From: Lachnospiraceae bacterium
Lineage (GTDB): Bacteria; Bacillota; Clostridia; Lachnospirales; Lachnospiraceae
Assembly (NCBI GenBank): GCA_017442585.1
Contig: JAFRZM010000040.1
Coordinates: 62,001 to 126,000, forward strand
Length of the DNA stretch: 64,000 nucleotides
Direction of reading: 5' to 3'
This document shows, piece by piece, positions 48,068 through 58,144 of this stretch (position 1 is the first letter of the stretch; each line of letters begins with the position of its first letter). The notes under the pieces are model-generated. The model had not been told where the DNA came from. It saw only the letters and a program-made list of their open reading frames with translations, and did not search any database. A program made the translations under genes and the position numbers.

Positions 48068-49342
48068 TTACGCCTTCGTTCTTCTTAATACAATCATCAA
48101 ATCATTTACGTTAGTTCCCGTAACGCCTAAATCAACAATTGCACAGGCTTCCTTTAACGCCGCATAAGAATCATTATTCTTTAACGCCTCTAGTGCGCTA
48201 TTCAACGATATCTTTTCAATCGTCTCCCCATCTACTATTGCTCCGGCGACACCGGATGTTCCGTCATCTCCGTCAGATGCTATAGATGCTATTAAAACGT
48301 TATCTTCTCCCTTTATATCTATTGCTGCTGAAAGTGCTGTTTCAAGATTTCTTCCTCCGATGCCGGTTCCATTTACTTTTACAGTCGTTTCGCCGCCATA
48401 AATATATACAATACCTTTATATTCATCGTTTCCTATGACCATGTCAGGTACAACTTCGCGAGATTTAAGCGCCAGTTTCTTCCCAACATTTACCGCTTCA
48501 CCCCTTACATCATATTTTACGCATATGGCACTATAGCCAAGCGACTCTGCTGTATGCTTTGCGGCAATGCACATATCGTATACACACGCCAGAATTCGAG
48601 TACTTACATTTGTAATTTCTATCGGCAATGGACGTTTTAAAACTTCTTTTACATTCTCGTTTAAAGAAATCTCGTACCTTTCAAGAACCGCAACCGCATC
48701 TTCATACTTGGAAGTGTCGATAGTTACAGGTCCTGATGCGATTATATCCAGTCTATTGTACAATACATCGGATAGAATGTACTCATCTACTTTTGCAGGG
48801 GATATAATCTCTGCCAGTCTTCCGCCTTTAACGGAAGATAACCGCTTTCTCACCGTATTAAGTTCATCTATACTTGCACCGCTCTTTAAAAGTCGGTCCA
48901 CTATTTCATTATATTCATCTAACTCAATTAACGGCTCTTCAAAAAGCGCAGATGCACCACCGGAAAGCAATAATAAAACCTTATCATCACCCTTTAAGTC
49001 GGATACCATATCAAGTGATACATTTGTCGCCTTGATACTTTCTTCGTCAGTCAAAGGATGTCCTGCGGTTAATACTTTTATCTTACCGATACTTCCAACA
49101 TTCTCTATGGGATGTGGTACAAATCCATGCTTCGTGATTATAATACCGGTATCGATCTTATCTCCTAACACTTCCAAGGCTGCTTTTCCCATGGAATAAG
49201 CAGCCTTGCCTATTGAAAGCATTATTAAGCGACCGTGAGGTAAACAAAAGTCCTTTAAAGCATCTTTAATCAGCCTTTCAGGCTTAACAGCCTCTACCGC
49301 ACTTTCTATTATCTTCCTTAAATCCTGACTCGATTCAGTCAT
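48068..49342 (-). CDS. Glycerate 2-kinase (MOFRL / DUF4147 type)
   Basis: Phosphorylates glycerate to 2-phosphoglycerate in this family. The 424-residue protein has an N-terminal DUF4147 domain (SIGKAAYSMGKAALEVL, HPLTDEESIKA, LLLLSGGASALFEEP, LNTVRKRLSSVKGGRLA, LSDV) and a C-terminal MOFRL domain (GGETTVKVNGTGIGGRNLETALSAA, ASIASDGDDGTSGVAGA). It begins 3 bases after gpmI. Its product would be the substrate of enolase and the product of GpmI, so the pair makes metabolic sense. Confidence 0.9.
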   Translation of the reverse strand: MTESSQDLRKIIESAVEAVKPERLIKDALKDFCLPHGRLIMLSIGKAAYSMGKAALEVLGDKIDTGIIITKHGFVPHPIENVGSIGKIKVLTAGHPLTDEESIKATNVSLDMVSDLKGDDKVLLLLSGGASALFEEPLIELDEYNEIVDRLLKSGASIDELNTVRKRLSSVKGGRLAEIISPAKVDEYILSDVLYNRLDIIASGPVTIDTSKYEDAVAVLERYEISLNENVKEVLKRPLPIEITNVSTRILACVYDMCIAAKHTAESLGYSAICVKYDVRGEAVNVGKKLALKSREVVPDMVIGNDEYKGIVYIYGGETTVKVNGTGIGGRNLETALSAAIDIKGEDNVLIASIASDGDDGTSGVAGAIVDGETIEKISLNSALEALKNNDSYAALKEACAIVDLGVTGTNVNDLMIVLRRTKA

Positions 49343-49345
49343 TGA

Positions 49346-50887
49346 TTAACCTCTTATAAGTAAACTTTCACCTGTCATCTCTGAAGGCTTTTCAATCTCC
49401 ATAAGATCTAATAATGTCGGGATTATATCGCATAATCTTCCGTCATTCTTTAAAGTCATATTCTTGTCTGCGTTTATCAAGATAAACGGAACAGGATTTG
49501 TTGTATGAGCTGTAAATGGCTCTCCTGTTGTGTAATCAATTAATTGCTCTGAATTTCCGTGATCTGCGCAAAGGAACATTACACCGTCATTTTTCTTAAT
49601 AGCGGATACAACCTTTCCTACGCACTCATCAACTGCTTCACATGCCTTAACTGCAGCCTCGAATACACCGGTATGACCAACCATATCAGGGTTTGCGAAG
49701 TTACATATTATAACATCGTACTTATTGCTGCCGATTGCCTTAACAAGGCTATCGCATACTTCATATACAGACATCTCCGGCTGAAGATCGTATGTTGCAA
49801 CCTTCGGAGAATTGATTAAGAATCTGTCTTCTCCGTCATACGGCTTTTCTACACCACCGTTAAAGAAGAAGGTTACATGCGCATACTTTTCTGTTTCAGC
49901 GATACGAGCCTGCTTAAGACCAAGCTTAGATACATACTCACCAAATGTATTTGTAAGTTCTACCTTTTTAAAAGCAATCTCTTTATTTGGAATTGTTACA
50001 TCATACTCTGTAAAGCATGTGTAATGTACTTTCTTTCTAGGTCCGCGGTTAAATCCGTCAAACTCATCCATACAGAATGTTCTTGTGATTTCTCTAGCTC
50101 TATCAGGTCTGAAATCATAGAAGATTACGCTGTCGTTATCTTTAATGGTTGCAATAGGCTCACCGCCTTCTTCAATAACTATAGGAAGTACGAATTCATC
50201 TGTTACATCATTCGCATATGAATCTTTAATAGCTGCTACAGGATCGGTTGCGCGTACGCCTTCACCTTCTGTTAAAGCTCTGTACGCCTTCTCGATTCTT
50301 TCCCATCTGTTATCACGATCCATCGCATAATAACGACCTATAACGGTAGCGATTTTACCTACTCCGATTTCTTTCATCTTCTTTTCAAGTTCTTCAATAA
50401 AGCCTGCACCCGATGTCGGAGCGGTGTCACGTCCGTCCATGAAGCAATGAACATATACCTTATCTACGCCTTCACGCTTAGCCATCTCAAGCAATCCATA
50501 AAGATGCGTATTATGGCTATGTACGCCACCGTCTGAAAGGAGTCCGTACATATGAACCGCGCTGTTATTCTTCTTTGCATTATTAAATGCATTAAGTAAT
50601 GCCTCATTCTTAAAGAAATCGCCGTCTTCTATCTCTTTTGTAATACGTGTAAGTTCCTGGAATACTACACGTCCGGCACCCATATTAAGGTGTCCTACTT
50701 CCGAGTTACCCATCTGTCCGTCCGGAAGTCCTACGTGTAATCCGCTTGCGTTACCGTGAACGAACGGATAATCCTTCATAAGTGCATCAATATTAGGAGT
50801 ATTGGCTGCCTTTACGGCATTGCCTTCTGTCTTTTCATTTAATCCAAATCCATCAAGTATAAGCAATAATGTCGGTTTCTTTTTCAT
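49346..50887 (-). CDS. gpmI: 2,3-bisphosphoglycerate-independent phosphoglycerate mutase
   Basis: Two-manganese glycolytic mutase, 513 residues. It has LLILDGFGL with the first metal-binding Asp and the active-site Ser in GQMGNSEVGHLNMGAGR. Substrate and metal motifs are HCFMDGRDTAPTSG, GRYYAMDRDNRWER, NFANPDMVGHTG and CADHGNSEQ. It is separated from tpiA by capA and a degraded region, although gpmI normally directly follows tpiA in Firmicute glycolytic operons. Confidence 0.97.
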   Translation of the reverse strand: MKKKPTLLLILDGFGLNEKTEGNAVKAANTPNIDALMKDYPFVHGNASGLHVGLPDGQMGNSEVGHLNMGAGRVVFQELTRITKEIEDGDFFKNEALLNAFNNAKKNNSAVHMYGLLSDGGVHSHNTHLYGLLEMAKREGVDKVYVHCFMDGRDTAPTSGAGFIEELEKKMKEIGVGKIATVIGRYYAMDRDNRWERIEKAYRALTEGEGVRATDPVAAIKDSYANDVTDEFVLPIVIEEGGEPIATIKDNDSVIFYDFRPDRAREITRTFCMDEFDGFNRGPRKKVHYTCFTEYDVTIPNKEIAFKKVELTNTFGEYVSKLGLKQARIAETEKYAHVTFFFNGGVEKPYDGEDRFLINSPKVATYDLQPEMSVYEVCDSLVKAIGSNKYDVIICNFANPDMVGHTGVFEAAVKACEAVDECVGKVVSAIKKNDGVMFLCADHGNSEQLIDYTTGEPFTAHTTNPVPFILINADKNMTLKNDGRLCDIIPTLLDLMEIEKPSEMTGESLLIRG

Positions 50888-50937
50888 ATCAATATCATCC
50901 TTTCCGGATTATAAATCCTCAAAATAATAGTTTATAA

Positions 50938-50968
50938 TCAACCGATATTTGTAAAGACGCATATCGGT
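50938..50968 (-). terminator. Possible weak terminator after capA
   Basis: ACCGATAT and ATATCGGT form an 8-bp stem with a 12-13 base loop, followed by TTGATTATAA on the minus strand. The T-tract is poor, so termination may be partial. Confidence 0.35.
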
Positions 50969-50969
50969 A

Positions 50970-52394
50970 TCAGTCATCATCATACGACGGTTCTTTGATA
51001 ATATATCCCTCATCATCTATTAATATTCCGTCAGATATCATCTTGTAATACGAATATGCATTCATACGTTCTTCTTTATATGTAAGCATCCTCGTTACAC
51101 CGTTTTCGTATTCACAAGGAATCATCCTGTAAGTAACACCATTATCATCTGAAATCTTTATCTGGAAAAGCATGGTATGCTTACTTATTTCAGTGTTCCA
51201 ATCAAACCAAAAATTACCTAGACTATAGATTATCGGCACACCATTAAAGTATTCTATACCCTGAAGACAATGCGTATGTCCGCCTATTATAACATCTGCG
51301 CCCTCTTCTATAAAGCGCATGGCAAGGCGTCGCTGATCCGCACCCATCCATTCAGAATCTTCCGTGCCCCAGTGTACGAAAGCAATTACATAATCCGCTT
51401 TTTTATCGGCTTCTTCTATAACTTTTGCATATTTTTCAGGATTTAAAGTCTTTAAAACACCCGGGCTCGTAGATGTTGCCTCTTTTGTATAATTCGTGCT
51501 TCTCTCGACCTGTGTTGCCGAGGTAAAAGCTATCTTCTTTCCATTTATTATAAAATATACGATTTTACTTGCTTCATCTATGTTATTTCCTGCACCCACA
51601 AAAGGCATCTTTAATTGATTTAAAGTATCGATTGTGGAAAGTAAACCTTCTGCACCGTAATCATATACATGGTTATTGGCAAGAGAAACTATATCTACTC
51701 CAAGTTCTCTTAAATACGTAGCGCATTCAGGCCTTGCCTTAAAGGTATAAGCTTTTCCCTCTAAGGGATCTCCGCCTACGGTATATGTGCACTCGTTATT
51801 TATCATAAAGATATCGGAGTTTTTCATTTCAGCGACTAAGTCTTCACTAAATGCTGATTCGATGCCTTCGTGCCTTTCCGCCAAAAGCTTCATATTAGGC
51901 CAGGTATCGTCAAAGTTTATATCTCCCGCAAATGAAAGGATTATATCATTTTTAGCGTCTACGTCTTTTGTATATACATTCTCTAAATAATCCGCATGTA
52001 CTCGCGTATCCGCGCAATAATACACCCAAAGTACGTGAAGTGTATTACCGGTAAGATCATAAAAGCAATCAGCGCTTTTACCTTCTTTGATGTCTTTTAA
52101 AAGACTGTGTAATATTGTCTCGCCGTAACGCGCATAAAACCACAGCATGAAACTGTCGTCAATCGGATAGGATAACGTAACGGCAGGCGTTATGATAGAA
52201 AGGATTTCTTCTATCTCAGCTTCTGCCTCAGGCGTTATAGGTCTGTTATTCATAGTCTTAAGATATGACTCGATATCGACCTTAACTTCCGTATAATCCG
52301 GTTCCGGGATCTCTTTAGTTTTTTCTTTTCCGCATCCAACAAGTATTGATAAAGTGAATATCACCACGAGGAGCGTTGCAACAAACCTTCTCAT
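50970..52394 (-). CDS. CapA-family lipoprotein
   Basis: A 474-residue exported metallophosphatase-like protein of the CapA (PGA_cap) family. The ATG at 52394, with CGGAG at 7 bases, gives a lipoprotein signal (RRFVATLLVVIFTLSILVGC, lipobox LVGC). The catalytic-like domain starts at ILSFAGDINFDD and includes the metal-site motifs NNECTY, LANNHVYDYG, HWGTE, GGHTHCLQG and IYSLGNFWFDW. No other poly-gamma-glutamate genes are nearby, so a capsule role is not supported by context. An upstream ATG at 52448 lacks ribosome binding site spacing. Confidence 0.88.
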   Translation of the reverse strand: MRRFVATLLVVIFTLSILVGCGKEKTKEIPEPDYTEVKVDIESYLKTMNNRPITPEAEAEIEEILSIITPAVTLSYPIDDSFMLWFYARYGETILHSLLKDIKEGKSADCFYDLTGNTLHVLWVYYCADTRVHADYLENVYTKDVDAKNDIILSFAGDINFDDTWPNMKLLAERHEGIESAFSEDLVAEMKNSDIFMINNECTYTVGGDPLEGKAYTFKARPECATYLRELGVDIVSLANNHVYDYGAEGLLSTIDTLNQLKMPFVGAGNNIDEASKIVYFIINGKKIAFTSATQVERSTNYTKEATSTSPGVLKTLNPEKYAKVIEEADKKADYVIAFVHWGTEDSEWMGADQRRLAMRFIEEGADVIIGGHTHCLQGIEYFNGVPIIYSLGNFWFDWNTEISKHTMLFQIKISDDNGVTYRMIPCEYENGVTRMLTYKEERMNAYSYYKMISDGILIDDEGYIIKEPSYDDD

Positions 52395-52509
52395 CCGGTA
52401 TCTCCGTAAAGTTAATACTCCACTCGCTGTCCGCCCTATATTTTTCATTCCCCTTTAGATACACTCCCACGAACTAAAAGTTCACTCCTATATCTTATCA
52501 AAAATCAAT

Positions 52510-52788
52510 TCAATTTACCATTAAAAAATAATAAAAAAAACAAGAAGTTGTATAACCCCTTGTTTTTTTTAATAGATGATGTATGTTTAATCGAGTTTTA
52601 AACCAAAACGCTTCTCGAAAAATCTTTCTTAATATTTGTTTAAAATAGTCGCATGTTAGCACCTTAAAATCGACTTCTAATAATCCGGCTATATTATAAT
52701 CACTTTCTCTTGCCGGAACATATTCCAGTGCTCCCATACCTGATGCACCGATAAAAGCAAGCTTATCAAGAGTGATAACCTCCCAATG
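52510..52788 (-). pseudogene. Possible remnant of a HipA-family kinase gene
   Basis: An open frame with no plausible start. Near its beginning it reads LDKLAFIGASGMGALEYVPA, which resembles the N-terminal domain of HipA-type Ser/Thr kinases (a LAFIGxRGMGALEYxPA-like segment). After roughly 40 residues the resemblance stops. The frame then runs through AT-rich sequence into a terminator hairpin and ends at 52510. A complete HipA would be over 400 residues, and no kinase domain or hipB is present. The call rests on recollection of the family pattern only and could be coincidence. Confidence 0.4.
52531..52570. terminator. Bidirectional-looking terminator
   Basis: AACAAG and CTTGTT arms, extended by GGTT/AACTT pairings around a central ATAC, are flanked by A8 on one side and T8 on the other. 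It lies between the gene remnant and capA. Confidence 0.6.
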
Positions 52789-52800
52789 TCATTAAGTTAA

Positions 52801-52898
52801 CATTGCGATGGAGGCTAAAATGAAGAAAACAAGATTGAAGTGTCTAGCTTCAATCTTGTTTTTTCATTTTTGGGTTTCATATGCGACCTCCTTGCAAT
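52801..52898. repeat. Extended imperfect palindrome between tpiA and capA
   Basis: The core is a perfect 15-bp inverted repeat (52826-52840 and 52848-52862) with a 7-base loop. It extends outward through AAAATGAAG/TTCATTTT (52817-52825 and 52863-52870) and, with mismatches, through ATTGC-GGAGG type segments at both ends. Because of the symmetry each strand carries GGAGG followed by an ATG: minus start at 52880 (21 codons, TAG at 52815) and plus start at 52820 (41 codons). It may serve as the tpiA terminator or be a small mobile-type palindrome. Confidence 0.7.
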
Positions 52899-52949
52899 CA
52901 AGTTTTTCCTTAATTACGAGGGCCGCTTTCGCTACACAACAATAATATA

Positions 52950-53699
52950 CTATTTATAGTTGACAATCTTACCGAAATCAGCTTTAAGTGATGCGCCACC
53001 AACCAAAGCACCGTCGATATCAGGTTTTGAAAGGATTTCATTTGCATTCTCGCCCTTAACTGATCCGCCGTACTGGATACGTACGCTCTCAGCTGTTGCA
53101 TCGTTATACATTACACGGATTACGTCACGAACTGCCTTACATACTTCTTCAGCCTGATCAGCTGTTGCAGTCTTTCCTGTTCCGATAGCCCAGATCGGTT
53201 CGTAAGCGATAACCATCTTAGCAACGTTTTCTGCAGAAACTCCGTAGAGGCACTCTTTAATCTGAGTATTGATAAAGTCTATTGTTACGCCCATTTCTCT
53301 CTGCTCTAACGTTTCACCGCAACAAAGAATTGGTGTAAGACCTGCTTCGAAAGCTTTTTTAACCTTCTTATTAAGAAGCGCATTATCTTCTCCGAAGTAC
53401 TGTCTTCTCTCTGAATGTCCGAGAATTACGTACTTAACGCCTGCGTCAACAAGCATAGGAGCTGCGATTTCACCTGTGAATGCGCCCTTATCTTCGAAGT
53501 ACATATTCTCAGCACCGACTTCTACGTTTGTACCCTTAACTGCATTTACAACAGGTACGATATCGATTGCAGGAACGCAGTAAACTACGTCTACATCGTT
53601 ATTTACAACTAATGGTTTTAACTCTTCAACTAACTTTAAAGCCTCTGTAACTGTCATGTTCATCTTCCAGTTACCGGCGATTATCTTCTTTCTTGCCAT
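52950..53699 (-). CDS. tpiA: Triosephosphate isomerase
   Basis: Interconverts dihydroxyacetone phosphate and glyceraldehyde 3-phosphate. The 249-residue TIM barrel has [11 protein letters not shown] with the substrate Lys, the electrophile His in [13 protein letters not shown], the catalytic Glu in [17 protein letters not shown] with flexible loop 6, and [17 protein letters not shown] precedes the ATG. It follows pgk by 15 bases. Confidence 0.98.
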   Translation of the reverse strand: MARKKIIAGNWKMNMTVTEALKLVEELKPLVVNNDVDVVYCVPAIDIVPVVNAVKGTNVEVGAENMYFEDKGAFTGEIAAPMLVDAGVKYVILGHSERRQYFGEDNALLNKKVKKAFEAGLTPILCCGETLEQREMGVTIDFINTQIKECLYGVSAENVAKMVIAYEPIWAIGTGKTATADQAEEVCKAVRDVIRVMYNDATAESVRIQYGGSVKGENANEILSKPDIDGALVGGASLKADFGKIVNYK

Positions 53700-53714
53700 T
53701 TTAATCTCCTTAAA

Positions 53715-54938
53715 CTATTTATCATCTGCAGCCATAACGCCCGGAAGTGCCTTACCCTCTAAGAATTCAAGAGAAGCACCACCACCTGTTGAAATATGGC
53801 TCATCTTATCTGCGTATCCCATCTGATTTACAGCCGCTGCTGAATCACCGCCACCAATGATTGTTATAGCATCTGTAGAAGCAAGGCTTTCTGCTACTGC
53901 ATTTGTACCTTTGCTAAGAATCGGGTTTTCAAATACGCCCATAGGTCCGTTCCATACAACGGTCTTGGCGTTCTTAACTTCCAAAGCATAAAGCTCTGCA
54001 GTCTTTGGTCCTATATCAAGTCCCATTCTGTCAGCAGGAATATTCTCTACTGAGAATACACTTGTCTCGATTGCTGCATCGATAGGGTCAGGGAAGGCTG
54101 CTGCTGTAACTGCATCTACAGGAAGTAAAAGCTTTTTATTAAGCTTTGCTGCCTTGTCAATCATTTCCTTACAGTAGTCAATCTTTTCGTCATCTACAAG
54201 AGAAGTACCAATCTCTAATCCCTTAGCCTTAAGGAATGTATATGCCATACCGCCGCCAATGATTAATGTATCGCATTTCTCAAGTAAGTTATTGATAACG
54301 TTTAACTTATCTGCAACCTTGGCGCCGCCAAGTATTGCAACAAACGGTCTCTTTGGATTTTCTACGGCATTGCCCAAGAAATCAATTTCTTTTTGCATAA
54401 GGTATCCAACTGCGTTCTTTCCACCTTTTTCACGGATGAACTTTGTAACGCCTTCTACTGATGCGTGAGCTCTGTGGGATGAACCAAAAGCGTCGCATAC
54501 ATAAAAGTCTGCGAGATCTGCCAATTCCTTAGAGAATTTCTCGCCGTTCTTTGTTTCTTCTTCACCACGGAAACGTGTATTCTGTAATAATACCACGTCG
54601 CCTTCATTCATAGCATTAACCGCTGCTGTAGCCGCATCACCTGTAACGTTATAATCAGCTACGAAATTCACTCTTTTACCTAATTCTTTCTCGAGTGCCT
54701 TAGCTACAGGAGCAAGTGACTCACCTTCGTTAGGGCCGTTCTTTACCTTGCCAAGGTGTGAGCAAAGGATAACCTTGCCACCGTCATTCATCAATTTCTT
54801 AATAGTAGGAAGCGCTGCTACGATTCTTGTCTTATCTGTAATCTCGCCGTTCTTTAACGGAACGTTGAAATCGCAACGAACGAGTACTCTTTTACCTTTT
54901 ACATTAATATCATCGACTGTAAGCTTATTTAATGCCAT
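53715..54938 (-). CDS. pgk: Phosphoglycerate kinase
   Basis: ATP-generating glycolytic kinase, 407 residues. Motifs are [49 protein letters not shown], the hinge region [13 protein letters not shown], and C-terminal [11 protein letters not shown] and [10 protein letters not shown]. The start is the ATG at 54938 with GAGGTGAT at good spacing. The open frame upstream of it runs through the gap terminator and is not coding. It is separated from gap by a hairpin, so it may be transcribed by read-through. Confidence 0.98.
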   Translation of the reverse strand: MALNKLTVDDINVKGKRVLVRCDFNVPLKNGEITDKTRIVAALPTIKKLMNDGGKVILCSHLGKVKNGPNEGESLAPVAKALEKELGKRVNFVADYNVTGDAATAAVNAMNEGDVVLLQNTRFRGEEETKNGEKFSKELADLADFYVCDAFGSSHRAHASVEGVTKFIREKGGKNAVGYLMQKEIDFLGNAVENPKRPFVAILGGAKVADKLNVINNLLEKCDTLIIGGGMAYTFLKAKGLEIGTSLVDDEKIDYCKEMIDKAAKLNKKLLLPVDAVTAAAFPDPIDAAIETSVFSVENIPADRMGLDIGPKTAELYALEVKNAKTVVWNGPMGVFENPILSKGTNAVAESLASTDAITIIGGGDSAAAVNQMGYADKMSHISTGGGASLEFLEGKALPGVMAADDK

Positions 54939-54960
54939 ATTATCACCTCGTTTTTTCTGT

Positions 54961-54992
54961 AAAAAAGGGTCCGGCCCAAATCGACCGGACCC
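54961..54992 (-). terminator. Intercistronic terminator between gap and pgk
   Basis: GGGTCCGG/CCGGACCC arms with a 10-base loop are followed by T6 on the minus strand. It lies between two genes that otherwise look cotranscribed, so it probably sets a higher level of gap than of pgk-tpiA. Confidence 0.85.
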
Positions 54993-55013
54993 CATACTTT
55001 GAGTCTTAATAAA

Positions 55014-56030
55014 TTATTTTAACTCTGAGAAGTACTTAATTGTACGTACCATCTGGCTTGTATAGCTGTTCTCGTTATCATACCAAGAAACAACCTGTAC
55101 CTGATATGTATCATCATCAATCTTTGATACCATTGTCTGTGTTGAATCGAATAATGAACCATATCTCATACCGATAATATCAGATGAAACGATCTCGTCT
55201 ACGTTATAGCCGAATGACTCGTTTGAAGCTGCCTTCATAGCTGCGTTGATACCGTCAACTGTGATATCCTTGCCCTTAACTACTGCGATAAGGATTGTTG
55301 TAGAACCTGTCGGAACCGGAACTCTCTGTGCAGCGCCGATAAGCTTGCCGTTAAGTTCAGGAATAACAAGACCGATTGCCTTTGCAGCGCCTGTTGAGTT
55401 AGGAACGATATTAACTGCTGCTGCACGTGAACGACGAAGGTCGCCCTTTCTCTGTGGTCCGTCAAGAGTCATCTGATCACCTGTGTAAGCGTGAATTGTC
55501 TGCATGATACCTGACTGGATCGGTGCATACTTATTTAATGCCTGTGCCATAGGTGCAAGGCAGTTTGTTGTACAGCTTGCTGCTGAAATGATATCATCAG
55601 AAGCCTTTAAAATATCGTGGTTAACGTTATATACGATTGTAGGAAGATCATTTCCTGCCGGAGCTGAGATAACAACCTTTCTTGCGCCTGCCTTGATATG
55701 TGCAGCTGCCTTTTCCTTTGATGTATAGAAACCTGTACACTCAAGAACGACGTCTACCTTAAGCTCACCCCAAGGGCAATTTGAAGCATCTGCTTCTGCA
55801 TAGATCTTGATCTTCTTACCGTCAACGATAATTGAATCTTCTCCTGCTTCTACCTTGTCTGCAAGGTCATATCTCTTCTGTGCGCTGTCATACTTTAAAA
55901 GATGAGCAAGCATCTTAGGGCTTGTAAGGTCGTTAATAGCTACTACCTCATACCCTTCTGCTCCGAACATCTGTCTGAAAGCAAGACGTCCGATACGTCC
56001 AAATCCGTTAATTGCTACTCTAACTGACAT
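55014..56030 (-). CDS. gap: Glyceraldehyde-3-phosphate dehydrogenase
   Basis: NAD-dependent glycolytic enzyme, 338 residues. It has the Rossmann start [17 protein letters not shown], the active-site Cys in [12 protein letters not shown], and [18 protein letters not shown] with the catalytic neighbourhood. It ends in [22 protein letters not shown] precedes the ATG. It heads the gap-pgk-tpiA series behind a strong promoter. Confidence 0.98.
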   Translation of the reverse strand: MSVRVAINGFGRIGRLAFRQMFGAEGYEVVAINDLTSPKMLAHLLKYDSAQKRYDLADKVEAGEDSIIVDGKKIKIYAEADASNCPWGELKVDVVLECTGFYTSKEKAAAHIKAGARKVVISAPAGNDLPTIVYNVNHDILKASDDIISAASCTTNCLAPMAQALNKYAPIQSGIMQTIHAYTGDQMTLDGPQRKGDLRRSRAAAVNIVPNSTGAAKAIGLVIPELNGKLIGAAQRVPVPTGSTTILIAVVKGKDITVDGINAAMKAASNESFGYNVDEIVSSDIIGMRYGSLFDSTQTMVSKIDDDTYQVQVVSWYDNENSYTSQMVRTIKYFSELK

Positions 56031-56104
56031 AATAATCCTCCCATATATATTTATTGTAATGATATACTTTAAGCGGCTATGTCTATACCGCTGTCAACCT
56101 CTTA

Positions 56105-56133
56105 ATTATAGCACATAAGATTTTCTTTTTCCA
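56105..56133 (-). promoter_or_regulatory. gap promoter
   Basis: Consensus TATAAT (56105-56110) with an extended -10 (TGTGC just upstream) lies 17 bp downstream of TGGAAA (56128-56133) on the minus strand. About 75 bases of leader precede the gap start codon. Confidence 0.65.
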
Positions 56134-56167
56134 TCAGATTGTGAAAAAATCGAATAATAATAAGAAG

Positions 56168-56207
56168 AAGGCAAGGTGGCTTGTGCTTGCACAAAATCCA
56201 CCTTGCC
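56168..56207 (-). terminator. Terminator after the chemoreceptor gene
   Basis: GGCAAGGTGG/CCACCTTGCC arms, with an inner TTGTGC/GCACAA pairing, are followed by TTCTTCTTATTATT on the minus strand. Confidence 0.8.
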
Positions 56208-56268
56208 GATAAAAACATCGAGACGAAGTCGAAATGATATAATTCACGCTGTAATGTATATGGATCCG

Positions 56269-57975
56269 TTAATTAACCTTAAATTTGTTAACCGCTTCAC
56301 CCAGGTCATCAGAAATGTGAGTTGCTTTTTCCGCATCATTGTTGATCCCGTTAATATTGCCGGATACATCACAAGCCTTCTCTGCCGCATCCGAAACAGC
56401 ATCTGTAGCCTGCTGAACAGATTCATTCACATCCCTGGTATTCTCCTGAATCCTTTCAAGATCATTCTGAACCCGGTCACTCATCTTGGAGAAATTACTC
56501 ATCATGGAATCTACGTATTCCGCGCTCTCTTTATAAGCATCACTTGTCTCTACCAACGTATCATAGCTGCCAAGAACCATCTTATCGATAAATTCCATCA
56601 TATTTCTCGCTTCTTCTGCAAGAGCTTCAACTGCTTCGATCACTTCCTTGGATACACGCTGGATCTCCCCGGCTGCATTAGCCGAATCTGTTGCAAGAGA
56701 TCCTATCTCAGTTGCTACAACTGCAAAGCCTCTTCCGGCCTCTCCGGCTCTTGCTGCCTCAATACTTGCATTTAATGCTAACAGATTGGTCTGACTTGTG
56801 ATATTTAATATATTCTCCGTCAGTTCATTGATCTGCTTTACCGCTTAACTTTCCTGCAATCTGGAATTGATCGCCTTTTCCATAACCTGCACATCCGCTC
56901 TGGCTTTTTCCTGCGCTCTTGAAGCAGTTACTCCGGTATCCTGCGCTTTCTGCTTGATATTATGCGCATAATCGGAACCTTTACGGATCTCTGAAACGAT
57001 CTCCCCGAATACTTCATTAATACCCTCTACTCTCTTGCTGATCTCTTCCATGGAATTTGCCGTATTCTGCATGGTTGCCGCCAGTTCCTCCAGAGTTGCG
57101 CCTACGGTGCTGGTATCATCTCCTGCTATGCCCAGCTTGTTAAAAATCGCATCGGTGGTTTCTTCCAAAGTAACTGTCCCATTCACAATGCTTATAAGAA
57201 CGTCTCTTATATATGCAACCAATCTGTTGACATTTTCTCCTATCACTTCAAATTCGTCACCGGTACTGATCTCGATACGCTTGGTCAGATCTCCGCCGCC
57301 GCCTGCCAATTCTTCTACCTTTCCGTTAAGTGTCGCAAAGCCTTTTGCCAGTCTCCTTCGGATGAAAATAAGGACAAGAATTCCAATAATAAAGGAAACG
57401 CTGCAGACGATTATAATCATTATCAACGTACTGTTAACCGGACCACTGATCAAAGAGTAACTGCTGTCCATACAGATAATACCGGCAAATTCACTTTCAT
57501 CAAAAACAGGACAATATGCCGTAAAGTGAGTTCCGAATTCATCAGTATAAGGCTCCGGATCCACCGTCGTTTCTCCGCCTATAGCCTCTTGCTGATAATC
57601 GCCAATATCTGTGAATTTGTCACCACTGCTTACATCTTCATCCGCGTCTACCAGGTATAAAAGAGCAGATCCTTCCGGTTTTACCGCATAGACATATTCC
57701 ACATTACTAACATCTTTAATAATCTGAAGTTCATTAAGAACAGTTTTATAGCTTTCGCTGCTTTGATCCCCAAATTCCAAAGTCTTCAAAGCATCTGCAC
57801 TTACCTGTCCGGCGGCAATCTTTGCGCTGCTTAAAATATTGTCCAGTACCTGCTGCGTCAAAAGAGCCTTGGTCCTTACATAGAACAACGCACCAATCAC
57901 AACATCAGACACCAATAACAGTGCTGCAACCAGAATAAAGATTCTCACAGACATTGAAATTTTTCTTACTTTCAT
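56269..57975 (-). pseudogene. Methyl-accepting chemotaxis protein interrupted by an in-frame stop
   Basis: A receptor of about 569 codons read in one frame. It has an N-terminal span (IFILVAALLLVSDVVIGALF), an extracellular Cache/PAS-like sensor (residues about 35-175), a second span (IMIIIVCSVSFIIGILVLIFI), a HAMP domain, and a cytoplasmic signalling hairpin. A TAA at 56845-56847 interrupts [16 protein letters not shown]. The frame then resumes without shift through the conserved tip [26 protein letters not shown] and ends at 56269. As written the product lacks the tip that contacts CheA/CheW. It could be a true nonsense mutation, a sequencing error, or suppressed. Codons look GC-richer than the neighbours, hinting at transfer. 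Confidence 0.88.
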
Positions 57976-58144
57976 TTTCTTCATCTCCGCTTTCTTTTTA
58001 CTTAAATAAGCAAAAACTTATATTACTATATATATTAATACTTTTATTAATTTTTTGAAATACCTTTCATTCTTTCTTAACATTTTTTCATAATTTTGTT
58101 CTTAACAAAGGAGCTTAAACCGGTGCAAATACGCATTTAGTAAA

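Noticed and set aside
52471..52483. GAACTAAAAGTTC upstream of capA resembling an SOS box
   Set aside because: The spacer is five bases rather than the four required by the GAAC-N4-GTTC consensus, and capA is not a DNA-damage gene.
52820..52945. Plus-strand 41-codon frame with a good ribosome binding site and a signal-peptide-like start
   Set aside because: It is a direct product of the palindrome, which forces a GGAGG and ATG on both strands. There is no promoter, and the tail runs into the end of tpiA. It is reported as part of the palindrome only.
57985..58140. Sigma-28 promoter for the chemoreceptor gene
   Set aside because: No TAAA-N15-GCCGATAT-like element was found in the upstream region, which is only AT-rich.
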